A stretch of 64,000 bases of DNA from Burkholderiaceae bacterium (GTDB taxonomy: Bacteria; Pseudomonadota; Gammaproteobacteria; Burkholderiales; Burkholderiaceae_E). Made by a program: the position numbers and the translations under genes. The notes beneath the pieces are model-generated. The model worked only from the letters and a program-made list of their open reading frames with translations, had not been told where the DNA came from and ran no database searches. The stretch covers positions 1-64,000 of the forward strand of contig JADJVQ010000024.1 of assembly GCA_016710525.1 (NCBI GenBank), written 5' to 3'. Each line of letters begins with the position of its first letter. Within the stretch, counting starts at the first letter, position 1. This document shows positions 26,255 through 35,377 of this stretch, piece by piece.

Positions 26255-29200
26255 TCAGGAAGGCCGTCGCATATCCAGCGTGAACGGCAGATTCGGGTTG
26301 CGGGGCTCGCGATGGACGTCCAGCCGTCCCGGTGTGTGGCCCATCCGGAAATAGCGCGCCAGGCGACGGGCTTCCGCCTCGTAGGCATTGACCGGGAAGG
26401 TTTCGTAGCTCAGGCCGCCGGGATGCGCGACATGATACTGGGCGCCACCCAGCGAGCGGTGCATCCAGGTGTCCGCCAGATCGAAAACCAGCGGCGCCTG
26501 CACGCCGATCGTCGGATGCAGCGCCGATGGCGGGCACCAGGCCCGATACCGGACCCCGGCCACGAACTCGCCCACGTTGCCGGTCGGCTGCAGCGGCACC
26601 TGGCGGCCGTTGCAGGTCAGCACGTGACGGTCATCGACCAGGCCGGTCACGTACACCTGCAGCCGTTCCACCGACGAATCGACGAATCGCACGGCCCCCC
26701 CGGCGCCGCCCTCCTCGCCCATCACGTGCCAGGGCTCGAGCGCCAGGCGCATCTCGACATCGACCCCGCGGGCGCTGAAGTCGCCCAGTCGGGGGAATCG
26801 GAACTCGAGGTGCGGCGCGAACCACTGCGCCTTCATCGGGTAACCGGCGTCGTCGAGCTCCTCGATGACATCGCAGAAGTCCTGCCAGACGAAATGCGGC
26901 AGCATGAAGCGGTCGTGCAGCTCGGTGCCCCAGCGCTTCAGGCGCTCGGGCCGATAGGGATGCTTCCAGAAGCGCGCGACCAGCGCGCGCATCAGCAGCT
27001 GCTGCGCCAGGCTCATCCGGGCATGTGGAGGCATCTCGAAGGCACGCATTTCGAGCAGGCCCAGGCGCCCGGCCGGGCCATCGGGCGAATACAGCTTGTC
27101 GATGCAGAACTCGGCCCGGTGGGTGTTGCCGGTGACGTCGGTCAGCAGATTGCGCATCAGCCGGTCGATGATCCACGGCGGCAGGTTCTGCCCGCCTTCG
27201 CCCTGCAGCCGGCGCAATTCGCCCAACGCCACCTCGATCTCGTAGACCGAGTCGTTGCGCGCCTCGTCGACGCGCGGCGCCTGGCTGGTCGGCCCGATGA
27301 ACAGGCCCGAGAACAGGTAGGACAGCGACGGATGGTTGTGCCAGTAGCTCACCATGCTGGCCAGCAGGTCGGGCCGGCGCAGGAAGGGCGAATCGGCCGG
27401 CGTGGCGCCGCCCAGCACGAAGTGGTTGCCTCCGCCGGTGCCGGTGTGGCGGCCGTCGACCATGAATTTTTCGGTCGACAGGCGAGTTTCGTGGGCCGCG
27501 TCGTACAGGAAGGTGGTCTGTTCGACCAGGCCGCCCCAGCTGTGCGCAGGCTGGATGTTGACCTCGATCACCCCCGGGTCGGGCGTGACCCGCAGGTTGG
27601 TCAGGCGCGGATCGCGCGGCGGCTCGTAGCCCTCCAGCAGCACCGGAACCCGCATTTCCTGAGCGGTGGCCTGCACGGCGGCCACCAGTTCGAGGTAGTC
27701 CTCGAGTTCGGCCATCGGCGGCATGAAGATGTACAGGCGGCCATCGCGCGGCTCGGCGCACATCGCGGTGCGCGAGATCGAGCCGGCCGATTCGAACTTG
27801 CCGGGCGCTCCGGCCTGGCCCGCCAGATGGCCGGCTGCTTCGCCCGCAGGGCCGGCACCGCCCGCTGCCCGCTGCGTCCCTGCCGCGCCTGCCGCACAGG
27901 CCGCGATGCCGGCCCGCCCACCCGCCGCCGACGCGGCGACGGCGCTCACGCCGGGCTGCGTCACCGGGGGGCCACCCGCGGGCTGCACGAGCTGCATCAG
28001 GTGCCGCGGCGAAGGCAGCGGCCCGAGCGGACGCGACAGGTCGCCCGGAATCACATACGGATAGTCCTCCGCCTTGACCCAGGGATGGGAATCGAGCGGC
28101 AGCCGATAGCCCAGTGCCGAATCGCCGGGCAGCAGATAGCAGCGCCCGGCGCGCAGGTACCACCGGGTGCTGCGCCAGCGCGGCCCCGCCCCTTCGCCGC
28201 GGGTGATCGGCAGCACACAGCCGGTGACCGAATCCAGCCCCTTCGTGAAGACGCGGATCAGCCGTTCGCGCTCCATCGGATCGTCGAGCCGCGAATCGAA
28301 GGGGTCGACGTTGACCGGCAGGCGGCGCTCGCGCCACAGGTAGTACCAGGTGTCCTCGAAGGCATCGAAAACCATGCTCGGATCGATCGCCAGCCGGCTC
28401 GCCACGCTGCGCAGAAAGCGCGCGGCAATCTCCGGATTGGCGCCGTAGTCGACCTTTTCGTCGGCATACAGGCTCGGATCGGTCCAGATCGGTTCGCCGT
28501 CCCCCCGCCAGAAGACGTTCAGCGACCAGCGCGGCAGCTGTTCGCCGGGGTACCACTTGCCCTGGCCGAAGTGCACCAGCCCCTTCGGGGCGTAGTGGTT
28601 GCGCAGGCGATGCAGCAGTTCGCCGGCCAGCGCCCGCTTCTTCGGGCCCATCGCCTCGGTGTTCCACTCGGCGCCCTCGCGGTCGTCGACCGACACGAAG
28701 GTCGGCTCGCCGCCCTGGGTGAGCCGCACATCGCCCGCGTTCAGTTCGTCGTCGATCCGGTGGCCGAGATCCTCGATCGCGGCCCATTGCTCGTCGGTGT
28801 AGGGCAAGGTGACGCGCGGCGCCTCCCAGACCCGCTCGACCTTCATCGAATGCGAGAACTCGCATTCGGCTTCCTCGACCATGCCGCTGATCGGGGCGGC
28901 CGACGACGGCTCCGGCGAACAGGCCAGCGGGATGTGACCTTCGCCGGCCAGCAGGCCCGAGGTCGGGTCCAGCCCGATCCAGCCCGCGCCGGGCAGGAAG
29001 ACCTCGCACCAGGCGTGCAGGTCGGTGAAATCGACCTCGGCGCCGACCGGGCCGTCGAGCGACTTGACGTCCGGGGTCAGCTGGATCAGGTAGCCGGAGA
29101 CGAAGCGCGCGGCCAGCCCGAGGTGGCGAAACAGCTGAACCAGCAACCACGACGAATCGCGGCACGAGCCGGCGGCGCTGACCAGGGTTTCCTCGGGCGT

Positions 29201-29701
29201 CTGCACGCCCGGCTCCATCCGGATCAGGTAGCTGATGTCGCCCTGCACCCGCTGGTTCAGCGCGACCAGGAAATCGATGGTGCGAACCTTGTCGAGCGGC
29301 ACACCGGCCAGGTACTTGGCGAATTGTTCCGTGGCCTCGGCGCGCACCAGGTACGGCGCCAGTTCGTGGAGCTGCTCGGCGGTGTATTCGAACGGATAGT
29401 TTTCGGCCTGCGGCTCGAGAAAGAAGTCGAAGGGATTGAGCACCGACATCTCGGCGACCAGATCGACCTCGATCCGCAGTTCGCGGGTGCGCTCCGGGAA
29501 AACCAGCCGGGCCAGGTAGTTGGACTGCGGATCCTGCTGCCAGTTGACGAAGTGTTCGGCGGGGGTGACCCGCATCGAGTACGACAGGATGCGGGTACGG
29601 GCGTGCGGGCAGGGCCGCAGCCGGACCACCTGCGGACCGAGCGCCACCGGCCGGTCGTAGCGATAGTGAGTGACGTGATTCAAAGCAACATGAATGGACA
29701 C
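26255..29701 (-). CDS. transglutaminase-DUF2126 fusion protein
   Basis: An 1148-residue protein. Residues 1-290 are a transglutaminase-like domain with Cys in AAGSCRDSSWLL (about 179), His in DLHAWCEVF (about 230) and Asp in GLDPTSG (about 244). The remainder is the DUF2126 (COG4196) region, which has been suggested to be a divergent glutamine-synthetase-like amidoligase. An Ala/Gly-rich insert occupies about residues 580-632 and looks lineage specific. It is the first gene of the three-gene cluster and is followed after 34 bases by the ATP-grasp gene. Confidence 0.87.
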   Translation of the reverse strand: MSIHVALNHVTHYRYDRPVALGPQVVRLRPCPHARTRILSYSMRVTPAEHFVNWQQDPQSNYLARLVFPERTRELRIEVDLVAEMSVLNPFDFFLEPQAENYPFEYTAEQLHELAPYLVRAEATEQFAKYLAGVPLDKVRTIDFLVALNQRVQGDISYLIRMEPGVQTPEETLVSAAGSCRDSSWLLVQLFRHLGLAARFVSGYLIQLTPDVKSLDGPVGAEVDFTDLHAWCEVFLPGAGWIGLDPTSGLLAGEGHIPLACSPEPSSAAPISGMVEEAECEFSHSMKVERVWEAPRVTLPYTDEQWAAIEDLGHRIDDELNAGDVRLTQGGEPTFVSVDDREGAEWNTEAMGPKKRALAGELLHRLRNHYAPKGLVHFGQGKWYPGEQLPRWSLNVFWRGDGEPIWTDPSLYADEKVDYGANPEIAARFLRSVASRLAIDPSMVFDAFEDTWYYLWRERRLPVNVDPFDSRLDDPMERERLIRVFTKGLDSVTGCVLPITRGEGAGPRWRSTRWYLRAGRCYLLPGDSALGYRLPLDSHPWVKAEDYPYVIPGDLSRPLGPLPSPRHLMQLVQPAGGPPVTQPGVSAVAASAAGGRAGIAACAAGAAGTQRAAGGAGPAGEAAGHLAGQAGAPGKFESAGSISRTAMCAEPRDGRLYIFMPPMAELEDYLELVAAVQATAQEMRVPVLLEGYEPPRDPRLTNLRVTPDPGVIEVNIQPAHSWGGLVEQTTFLYDAAHETRLSTEKFMVDGRHTGTGGGNHFVLGGATPADSPFLRRPDLLASMVSYWHNHPSLSYLFSGLFIGPTSQAPRVDEARNDSVYEIEVALGELRRLQGEGGQNLPPWIIDRLMRNLLTDVTGNTHRAEFCIDKLYSPDGPAGRLGLLEMRAFEMPPHARMSLAQQLLMRALVARFWKHPYRPERLKRWGTELHDRFMLPHFVWQDFCDVIEELDDAGYPMKAQWFAPHLEFRFPRLGDFSARGVDVEMRLALEPWHVMGEEGGAGGAVRFVDSSVERLQVYVTGLVDDRHVLTCNGRQVPLQPTGNVGEFVAGVRYRAWCPPSALHPTIGVQAPLVFDLADTWMHRSLGGAQYHVAHPGGLSYETFPVNAYEAEARRLARYFRMGHTPGRLDVHREPRNPNLPFTLDMRRPS

Positions 29702-29918
29702 TGGGGTGTCTCCTGGCTATCCCGTGGGGTTTCTGGCGGACACAATACCCTGAGCGGACCGCGCTGCAGCAAAGAAGAAGCAATCCGCATGCCCAGCAGT
29801 GTCACTCGGCCTGCAGGCGGCACCGATGGCACCCTGCGAACGCGCCAAACCGGTGCACAACTCCGAACAAACACCGACGCCAGCGGGAGCCATCGGGCGG
29901 ACCCGGCCCGCGCCGCCG

Positions 29919-30563
29919 TCAAACCGATTCATCCGATCGCCAGCCGGGTACCTGCCAGCCGCGGGCCAGCGCCACCAGGCGCAGCCCGCTGGCGGTTGCG
30001 GCGGCCAGGCCGAGCGCCAGGGGTGCCGGTGCCGCGAGGGCGTCGGCGCCCAGCCAGACCCAGGCGCCCGCGAAGGCGCAGACCGCATACGGCCGATGGT
30101 CCCGAAAGACCGCGGGAATCTCGTTGCACAGGATATCGCGCAAGACGCCGCCGAACACCGCCGTCACCACCCCCATCAGGGCCGAGACCACCGCCGGCAT
30201 GTCCAGCGCGGCGGCCTGGCTCGTGCCGACGGCGCCGAACAAACCAAGGCCCAGCGCGTCGGGCAGGCGGATCGCCCGTGCGGTGAAATGGGCATGGCCG
30301 CTGCGCCACCAGAGCGCCACGCCCGCCGACAGCACCAGCACGACCCAGACCCAGCCCCAATGCGCGACCCAGAAGAACGGCCGCTTGTCGAGCAGCACGT
30401 CGCGCAGCGTGCCCCCGCCAAACGCGGTGACGAAGGCAACGCTGCAGATGCCCACCACGTCCATTCGCCGGCGGGTCGCCTCGATCACGCCCGACAGCGC
30501 AAACGCCAGGACCGCGACGCCTTCGACCAGACGCAACAGCCAGTCGGCCGAGCCTTCAGGCAC
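29919..30563 (-). CDS. TRIC/UPF0126 family cation channel protein
   Basis: A 214-residue inner-membrane protein with two copies of the UPF0126 three-helix unit; each carries the glycine motif (FGGGTLRDVLL and FGGVLRDILCNEIPAVF). Bacterial members are trimeric cation channels by homology to TRIC. It starts at GTG and overlaps the end of tcdA by eight bases, so it is probably co-transcribed with tcdA and the quinone oxidoreductase. Confidence 0.87.
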   Translation of the reverse strand: MPEGSADWLLRLVEGVAVLAFALSGVIEATRRRMDVVGICSVAFVTAFGGGTLRDVLLDKRPFFWVAHWGWVWVVLVLSAGVALWWRSGHAHFTARAIRLPDALGLGLFGAVGTSQAAALDMPAVVSALMGVVTAVFGGVLRDILCNEIPAVFRDHRPYAVCAFAGAWVWLGADALAAPAPLALGLAAATASGLRLVALARGWQVPGWRSDESV

Positions 30564-31512
30564 GCTCGGCAGCAGAGGAGGTCGCCACCGCCACTGCGGT
30601 GGGGCGGCCGGCGGGCCGCCCGGCCCGGGGCGGCGCGGACACCGGGTCGGCGGCCGGCACCAGTGGGCGCCCGGCCGGCGGATTCAACACCCGCAGGGCG
30701 AGAGCGGCCGCCGCCATGCCCATCGGTGCGGTGACGGTGACCAGCGAGCCGTAGCCGGCGCAACTCAGGGCGCCCCCGCCGCCCGCCACGGCGGCATCCG
30801 CCCCCGGCGCAGCGCCACAGCGGCGGCCGCCCACCTCGCCGTGGTGCGCGCGGGCGGTTCGGTCGAATACACCGCCATCACACCGAAGCGCCGGCCCGCC
30901 TCGCGGGGAAACCCATGGTCGCGGCGCAGCCGCGCCCGAACCCCGGCCAGCAGCGCGTCGCCCCGCGTCAGAGCCAGGTCGTCGCTCGCGAGGCGCAGCG
31001 GATCGGTGCGCCCCCCGGCGGCCCCGCACACGATAACCGTCTGCCCCCGTTCGCGGCACAGCGCGATCAGCGCCGCCTTGGCGCGCGGCGCGTCGATCGC
31101 ATCGATCACCACCGCATCGCCCGGCACGAGGCGCGCGACATTGTCCGGATCGATGAACTCATCGACGGCATGCACCCTGCAGCGCGGCGCGATGTCGAGC
31201 AGGCGGGCCCGCATCACCTCGACCTTGGCCGCGCCGAGGGTCGAGTGCAGCGCATGCACCTGCCGGTTCAGGTTCGAATCGGCGATGTGGTCGAGGTCGA
31301 TCAGCGTGATCGTGCCCACACCGCAGCGCGCCAGCGCTTCCGCCGCCCACGAGCCGACCCCGCCCACCCCAACCACGCACACGTGGCCGGACTGCAGCCG
31401 CGCCAGGCCGTCGTCGCCGAACAGCCGGGCCACGCCGCCGAAGGCGCGGGCCGGGTCGCACGCCAGGCGACACGGGCGATCGGGCGACGCACGGCGCGGC
31501 TGGCTCGGCCAT
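30556..31512 (-). pseudogene. tcdA: tcdA, tRNA t6A-cyclising dehydratase, with two frame changes
   Basis: The E1-like ATPase that converts t6A37 of tRNA to its cyclic form. The central part (31433 down to about 30860) reads FGDDGLARLQ, the ATP-binding GVGGVGSWAAEAL and VIDAIDAPRAKAALI in one frame. The conserved C-terminus GGGALSCAGYGS through the stop at 30556 is one frame over. Conserved N-terminal residues DPARAFGGV lie in the central frame but without a start, whereas an ATG at 31512, overlapping the upstream stop (TGATG), is in the frame of the C-terminus. So an extra base near 31460-31509 and a missing base near 30844-30860 would compensate each other. Sequencing error or a decayed gene. 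Confidence 0.75.
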
Positions 31513-32483
31513 CAGGAGGGCACCAGCACCGTCGAGCCCGTCGTGCGGCGCGATTCGAGATCCTGGTGGGCCTTGACCGCATCGGCCAGTTCGTAACGCT
31601 GGTCGATCTCGATCTTGACCTTGCCGCTGGACACCATGCGGAACAGGTCGGCCGCCATGTCCTCGAGATTGGCGCGTTTGCTGGTGTGCGCCATCAGGGA
31701 GGGCCGCGTGATGTAGAGCGAGCCCTTCAGCGCGGTCAGCGCCATCGGCGGCACCGGGCCCGATGCATTGCCGAAGCTCACCATCAGGCCGAAAGGCTGC
31801 AGGCAGTCGAGCGAGGCCTGGAAGGTGTCCTTGCCCACCGAGTCGTACACCACCGGCACCATCTCGCCGCGGGTGATCTCGCGCACCCGTTCGACGATGT
31901 TCTCCTTGTTGTACAGGATCACGTGGTCCGCACCGAACTCGCGCGCCAGCTTGGCCTTGGCCTCCGAGCCCACCGTGCCGATGACCGTGACACCCAGCGC
32001 CTTGGCCCATTGCATGGCGATCAGCCCGACGCCGCCGGCCGCCGCATGGAACAGGATGGTCTGGCCGCGCTGCAGCTTGTAGGTGCGCCGGAACAGGTAC
32101 TGCACCGTCATGCCCTTGAGCATCATCGCGGCGGCCGTGTCGAAGCCGATCGACTTGGGCACCTTGACCAGCGGCGCCGCCGGCATGTTGCGCAACTCGG
32201 AATACGAGCCCGGCGGACGGTCGCAATACGCCACCCGGTCGCCCACCTTGACGCTCTGCACGCCGGCCCCGACCGCGGTGACGACCCCGGCCCCCTCGAG
32301 TCCGATCCCCGCCGGCATCGGCATCGGATAAAGGCCGGTGCGGAAATACACGTCGATGTAATTCAGGCCGATCGCGTGGTTGCGGACCTGTACCTCCCCC
32401 GGTCCGGGCGGCCCGACCTCGACGTCGACGTACTGCATGACTTCGGGGCCACCGGTCTTCTCGATACGTATCGCCTTGGGCAT
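31512..32483 (-). CDS. quinone oxidoreductase, MDR superfamily
   Basis: A 323-residue zinc-free medium-chain reductase of the QorA/zeta-crystallin type: YIDVYFRTGLYPMPMPAGIGLEGAGVV, the NADPH-binding HAAAGGVGLIAMQWAKALG, and a C-terminus with AHQDLESRRTTGSTVL. No zinc-binding cysteines. Likely NADPH:quinone reductase. Its stop overlaps the probable tcdA start. Confidence 0.9.
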   Translation of the reverse strand: MPKAIRIEKTGGPEVMQYVDVEVGPPGPGEVQVRNHAIGLNYIDVYFRTGLYPMPMPAGIGLEGAGVVTAVGAGVQSVKVGDRVAYCDRPPGSYSELRNMPAAPLVKVPKSIGFDTAAAMMLKGMTVQYLFRRTYKLQRGQTILFHAAAGGVGLIAMQWAKALGVTVIGTVGSEAKAKLAREFGADHVILYNKENIVERVREITRGEMVPVVYDSVGKDTFQASLDCLQPFGLMVSFGNASGPVPPMALTALKGSLYITRPSLMAHTSKRANLEDMAADLFRMVSSGKVKIEIDQRYELADAVKAHQDLESRRTTGSTVLVPS

Positions 32484-32550
32484 GGATGTCTCCAGAGGGT
32501 TTGAAAGCGGCCGCGTCCCGGGGCGGGTGCGCGGTGTCGATGCACGGGGA

Positions 32551-33330
32551 TCAGTAGGTGCCCGGGTAGGCGCCGCCATCGATCAGGAAGTTTTGGCCGG
32601 TGACGTAGCTCGCCTGCGCGCTGCACAGGTAGGCGCAGGCCTGGCCGAATTCGTAGGCGTTGCCCAGCCGGCCGGCGGGAATGGTCTGGGTGCGCCGCGC
32701 GACCATCTCGTCGTAGGGCAGGTTGGCCTGCTTGGCCGACGCCGCGAAGGTGGTGCGCAGCCGGTCGGTGTCGAAGGCGCCCGGCAGCAGGTTGTTGATG
32801 GTCACGTTGTGGACCACGGTCTTGCGGGCCAGGCCGGCAACGAACCCGGTCAGACCCGAGCGGGCGCCGTTGGACAGCCCCAGGATGTCGATGGGCGCCT
32901 TGACCGAACTCGAGGTGATGTTCACCACCCGGCCGAACTTGCGCTCGATCATGCCGTCCAGTGTCGCCTTGATCAGATCGATGGGCGTCAGCATGTTGGC
33001 GTTGAGCGCCGATAGCCACTGTTCGCGGGTGAAGCTGCGGAAATCGCCCGGCGGCGGGCCGCCGGCGTTGTTGATCAGGATGTCGATCGGCGGGGAAGCT
33101 GCCAGCGCCTCGGCCTGCCCGGCCGGCGTGGTGATGTCGCAGGCCACCGCGATCACCGTGACCCCGGTCTCGCCGCCGATGCGCGCGGCCGCCTCGCGCA
33201 GCGGCTGCTCCGAACGCGCATTGATCACCAGGTTGACGCCTTCCTGGGCCAGAGAAATGGCGCAGCCGTAGCCCAGCCCCTTGCTCGCGCCGCACACCAG
33301 CGCCCATTTGCCTTTGATGCCCAGATCCAT
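32551..33330 (-). CDS. SDR family oxidoreductase with atypical active site
   Basis: A 259-residue Rossmann protein of the short-chain dehydrogenase class: cofactor motif GASKGLGYG (about 14-22), NNAGG, and catalytic-Ser region NITSSSVKAP (about 137-145). The expected YxxxK is replaced by SNGAR at about 153-157, so the general acid Tyr and the Lys are missing. Homologues with this variant are annotated as 3-oxoacyl-ACP reductases, but the activity is uncertain. It lies upstream of, and on the same strand as, the quinone oxidoreductase. Confidence 0.82.
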   Translation of the reverse strand: MDLGIKGKWALVCGASKGLGYGCAISLAQEGVNLVINARSEQPLREAAARIGGETGVTVIAVACDITTPAGQAEALAASPPIDILINNAGGPPPGDFRSFTREQWLSALNANMLTPIDLIKATLDGMIERKFGRVVNITSSSVKAPIDILGLSNGARSGLTGFVAGLARKTVVHNVTINNLLPGAFDTDRLRTTFAASAKQANLPYDEMVARRTQTIPAGRLGNAYEFGQACAYLCSAQASYVTGQNFLIDGGAYPGTY

Positions 33331-33434
33331 GTCCGCTTGCTCCGATGCCTGCGTGGGTGATTGTGGTCTGCGCGGATTCGCGGGCAACGGCTGCGCCCGG
33401 CCGCGCATTCCGTTCGAGGATACCCGCGTCGGCC

Positions 33435-33899
33435 TCAGCGCGTCACGGGTGCGGTTTCAAGACGAATCAGCTCGGCCCGCAGCCAGTCGCGCGCCGCCAG
33501 TTCGCGCCCGTCGGCCAGCCGGACCCGGTAGGGCTGGCCGCTCAGCCAGGAGCGCGAGGCGACGCCGTCGATGAACGCGTCGACGCCCTGCACCCGGTCG
33601 CCCGCGCGTTCGAGCTTGGCGCGCAGGTGTGCCGCGGCGCCGGTGGCATCGTGGACCTCGCCGTTGCGGATGAACTGCAGCCCGCGCTGCGCGGCCACAT
33701 GGCGGATCAGGCGCTCGATGCGCTCGCGCTCGGCGGGCGGCATGGCCCGCACGCCGGCCGGTGCGGCAGACCAGAGCGCGAGGGCTCCGGCCAGAAATCC
33801 GCGGCCGCGGGTTCGGCCACAAAGGGCTGTCACCACGGCGGCGAGCAGTTCGCGGCGCGAATGCGCGCCACCATCGACCCCAGGTCCGACCGGGCGCAC
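33435..33899 (-). CDS. DUF5329 family exported protein
   Basis: A 154-residue protein starting at GTG. An N-terminal hydrophobic segment (FLAGALALWSAAPAGVRA, cleavage about residue 52) is preceded by a long Arg-rich stretch, so the true start may be further in. The mature part is a DUF5329 domain: RERIERLIRHV, FIRNGEVHDATGAAAHLR and FIDGVASRSWLSGQPY. Function unknown; exported small protein. Confidence 0.7.
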   Translation of the reverse strand: MRPVGPGVDGGAHSRRELLAAVVTALCGRTRGRGFLAGALALWSAAPAGVRAMPPAERERIERLIRHVAAQRGLQFIRNGEVHDATGAAAHLRAKLERAGDRVQGVDAFIDGVASRSWLSGQPYRVRLADGRELAARDWLRAELIRLETAPVTR

Positions 33900-33914
33900 C
33901 GTCGGCTCGCCCGC

Positions 33915-35363
33915 TTACTGCGTTTGCGTCGCCGAATTGATCGTGACCGGGGTGAGCGGCACGTTGGCCAGGCCGGCACTGGTGCCGGTGGGCACCGCGT
34001 TGATCGCATCCACGATGTCCTGGCCCTGAATCACCGCACCGAACACCGCGTATCCGGGATTGTCGGCATTGAAGTAGTCGAAGAACACGTTGTCCGACAC
34101 GTTGATGAAGAACTGCGAAGTGGCCGAATTGGCCGCGCTGGTGCGCGCCATGGCGATCGTGCCGCGGATGTTGGACAGACCGTTCTGGGACTCCAGGGTG
34201 ATGGCCGCGCGGGTGATCTTCTGCTGCAAGGCCGAATTGAGGCCACCGCCCTGGATGATCGAAAAGTCGGTGCGCATCACCCGGTGGAAGATCAGGCCGC
34301 TGTAGAAGCCGTCGCGCACGTATTGCAGGAAATTGGCGACCGTGATGGGCGCATTCGCCGGGTCGAGCTGCAGCACGATGTCGCCCATCGACGTGACCAG
34401 TTTCACCTGCGGCTGGCCGATCGTGGCCGATGCATTGAACAGACTGGTCGTGCCGTCAGGCCCGAGCACCCGGAACGTGACAGGACCGGTCGTGCTGGGG
34501 GCACAGGCAAAGGTCCGCGTCGTGGCCGTCGCACCGGGAAACTCGGTGATCGACGCGCACCCCGTGGAGGTGAACGTGATGCCCGCGTCCAGATTGGTGC
34601 CGACGACCCGGAACGCAACCGGCGCCAGGTACTTGAGCGGCAGGCTGCTGGCGGCTACGCTCGCGACGACCGGGACCGTGCCCGGCGGCAGGCAATAGTT
34701 GATGCTGGCCAGCGCGTCATCGACCGGCGCGCTGTAGAAGGCAATGCCCTCGTTGCGCCAGTTGCCCAGGCTGACCGCGTAGTCCCGTTCATCGCTGCGC
34801 CGCGTGTACAGATAGGCGCCGTTGCTCAGGTTGGCCAGCCGGTACACGGGCGTGGCGCCGGCGGTCTCGGGCGTCGCCACCGAGAAGGTCGATCCCTCGA
34901 AGCGCATGTCGGGCCGGGTGGCCTGGACAAAATCGCGCTCTTCGGGGCTGGCGGTGAAAAAATACCCGCCGCTGACCAGATTCGCGAAGCGATAGACCGG
35001 CACACCGGAGTTGTCGCTGGTGCGAAAGAAGGCCAGGCCTTCGCAGCGGAAATCCGGGAAGGTATTGAGGATGATGTCCTTTTCGCCGGCGCTGCCGGTG
35101 AAAAAATACGCCCCGTTGGAAATCTTGGCGAAACGGAACACCGGCGCGCTGACCACACCCGCCTTTTCGGCCACCAGCGCCGCTGGCGTATCCGATTCCT
35201 GGGCCGACTTGGACAGCGCCGGGGCCGCCTGGCTCGGCACCGACTTGGGCAGCGCCGCCGCGCCCGGCGCATTCGGGTTCGTCGTATCGCCGCATCCGGC
35301 CAGCAGCATTGCCATTGCCACGCCCGCAGCCAGCAGCGCGCGCATCGTCACCTGAACCTTCAT
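33915..35363 (-). CDS. cyclophilin-type peptidyl-prolyl isomerase lipoprotein with DUF5648-like repeats
   Basis: A 482-residue lipoprotein (lipobox LLAGC near residue 24). Residues about 72-220 hold three repeats of the DUF5648 type, each with V(F/Y)RxAxxxxGxYxxT followed by an acidic ExD, then a beta-sandwich-like linker (about 225-315). The C-terminus is a cyclophilin domain with the active-site stretch IFHRVM...IIQGGG, IAMAR and QFFIN. It should assist protein folding at the outer membrane or periplasm. The start at 35363 has AGGAAGAG just upstream and lies 14 bases past the HerA-like gene. Confidence 0.85.
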   Translation of the reverse strand: MKVQVTMRALLAAGVAMAMLLAGCGDTTNPNAPGAAALPKSVPSQAAPALSKSAQESDTPAALVAEKAGVVSAPVFRFAKISNGAYFFTGSAGEKDIILNTFPDFRCEGLAFFRTSDNSGVPVYRFANLVSGGYFFTASPEERDFVQATRPDMRFEGSTFSVATPETAGATPVYRLANLSNGAYLYTRRSDERDYAVSLGNWRNEGIAFYSAPVDDALASINYCLPPGTVPVVASVAASSLPLKYLAPVAFRVVGTNLDAGITFTSTGCASITEFPGATATTRTFACAPSTTGPVTFRVLGPDGTTSLFNASATIGQPQVKLVTSMGDIVLQLDPANAPITVANFLQYVRDGFYSGLIFHRVMRTDFSIIQGGGLNSALQQKITRAAITLESQNGLSNIRGTIAMARTSAANSATSQFFINVSDNVFFDYFNADNPGYAVFGAVIQGQDIVDAINAVPTGTSAGLANVPLTPVTINSATQTQ

Positions 35364-35377
35364 CGGACTCTTCCTGA

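Noticed and set aside
26312..30286. Very long open frame (about 1324 codons) on the plus strand
   Set aside because: Exactly opposite the well-supported transglutaminase-DUF2126 gene; His/Arg/Gln-rich translation typical of antisense frames in GC-rich DNA.
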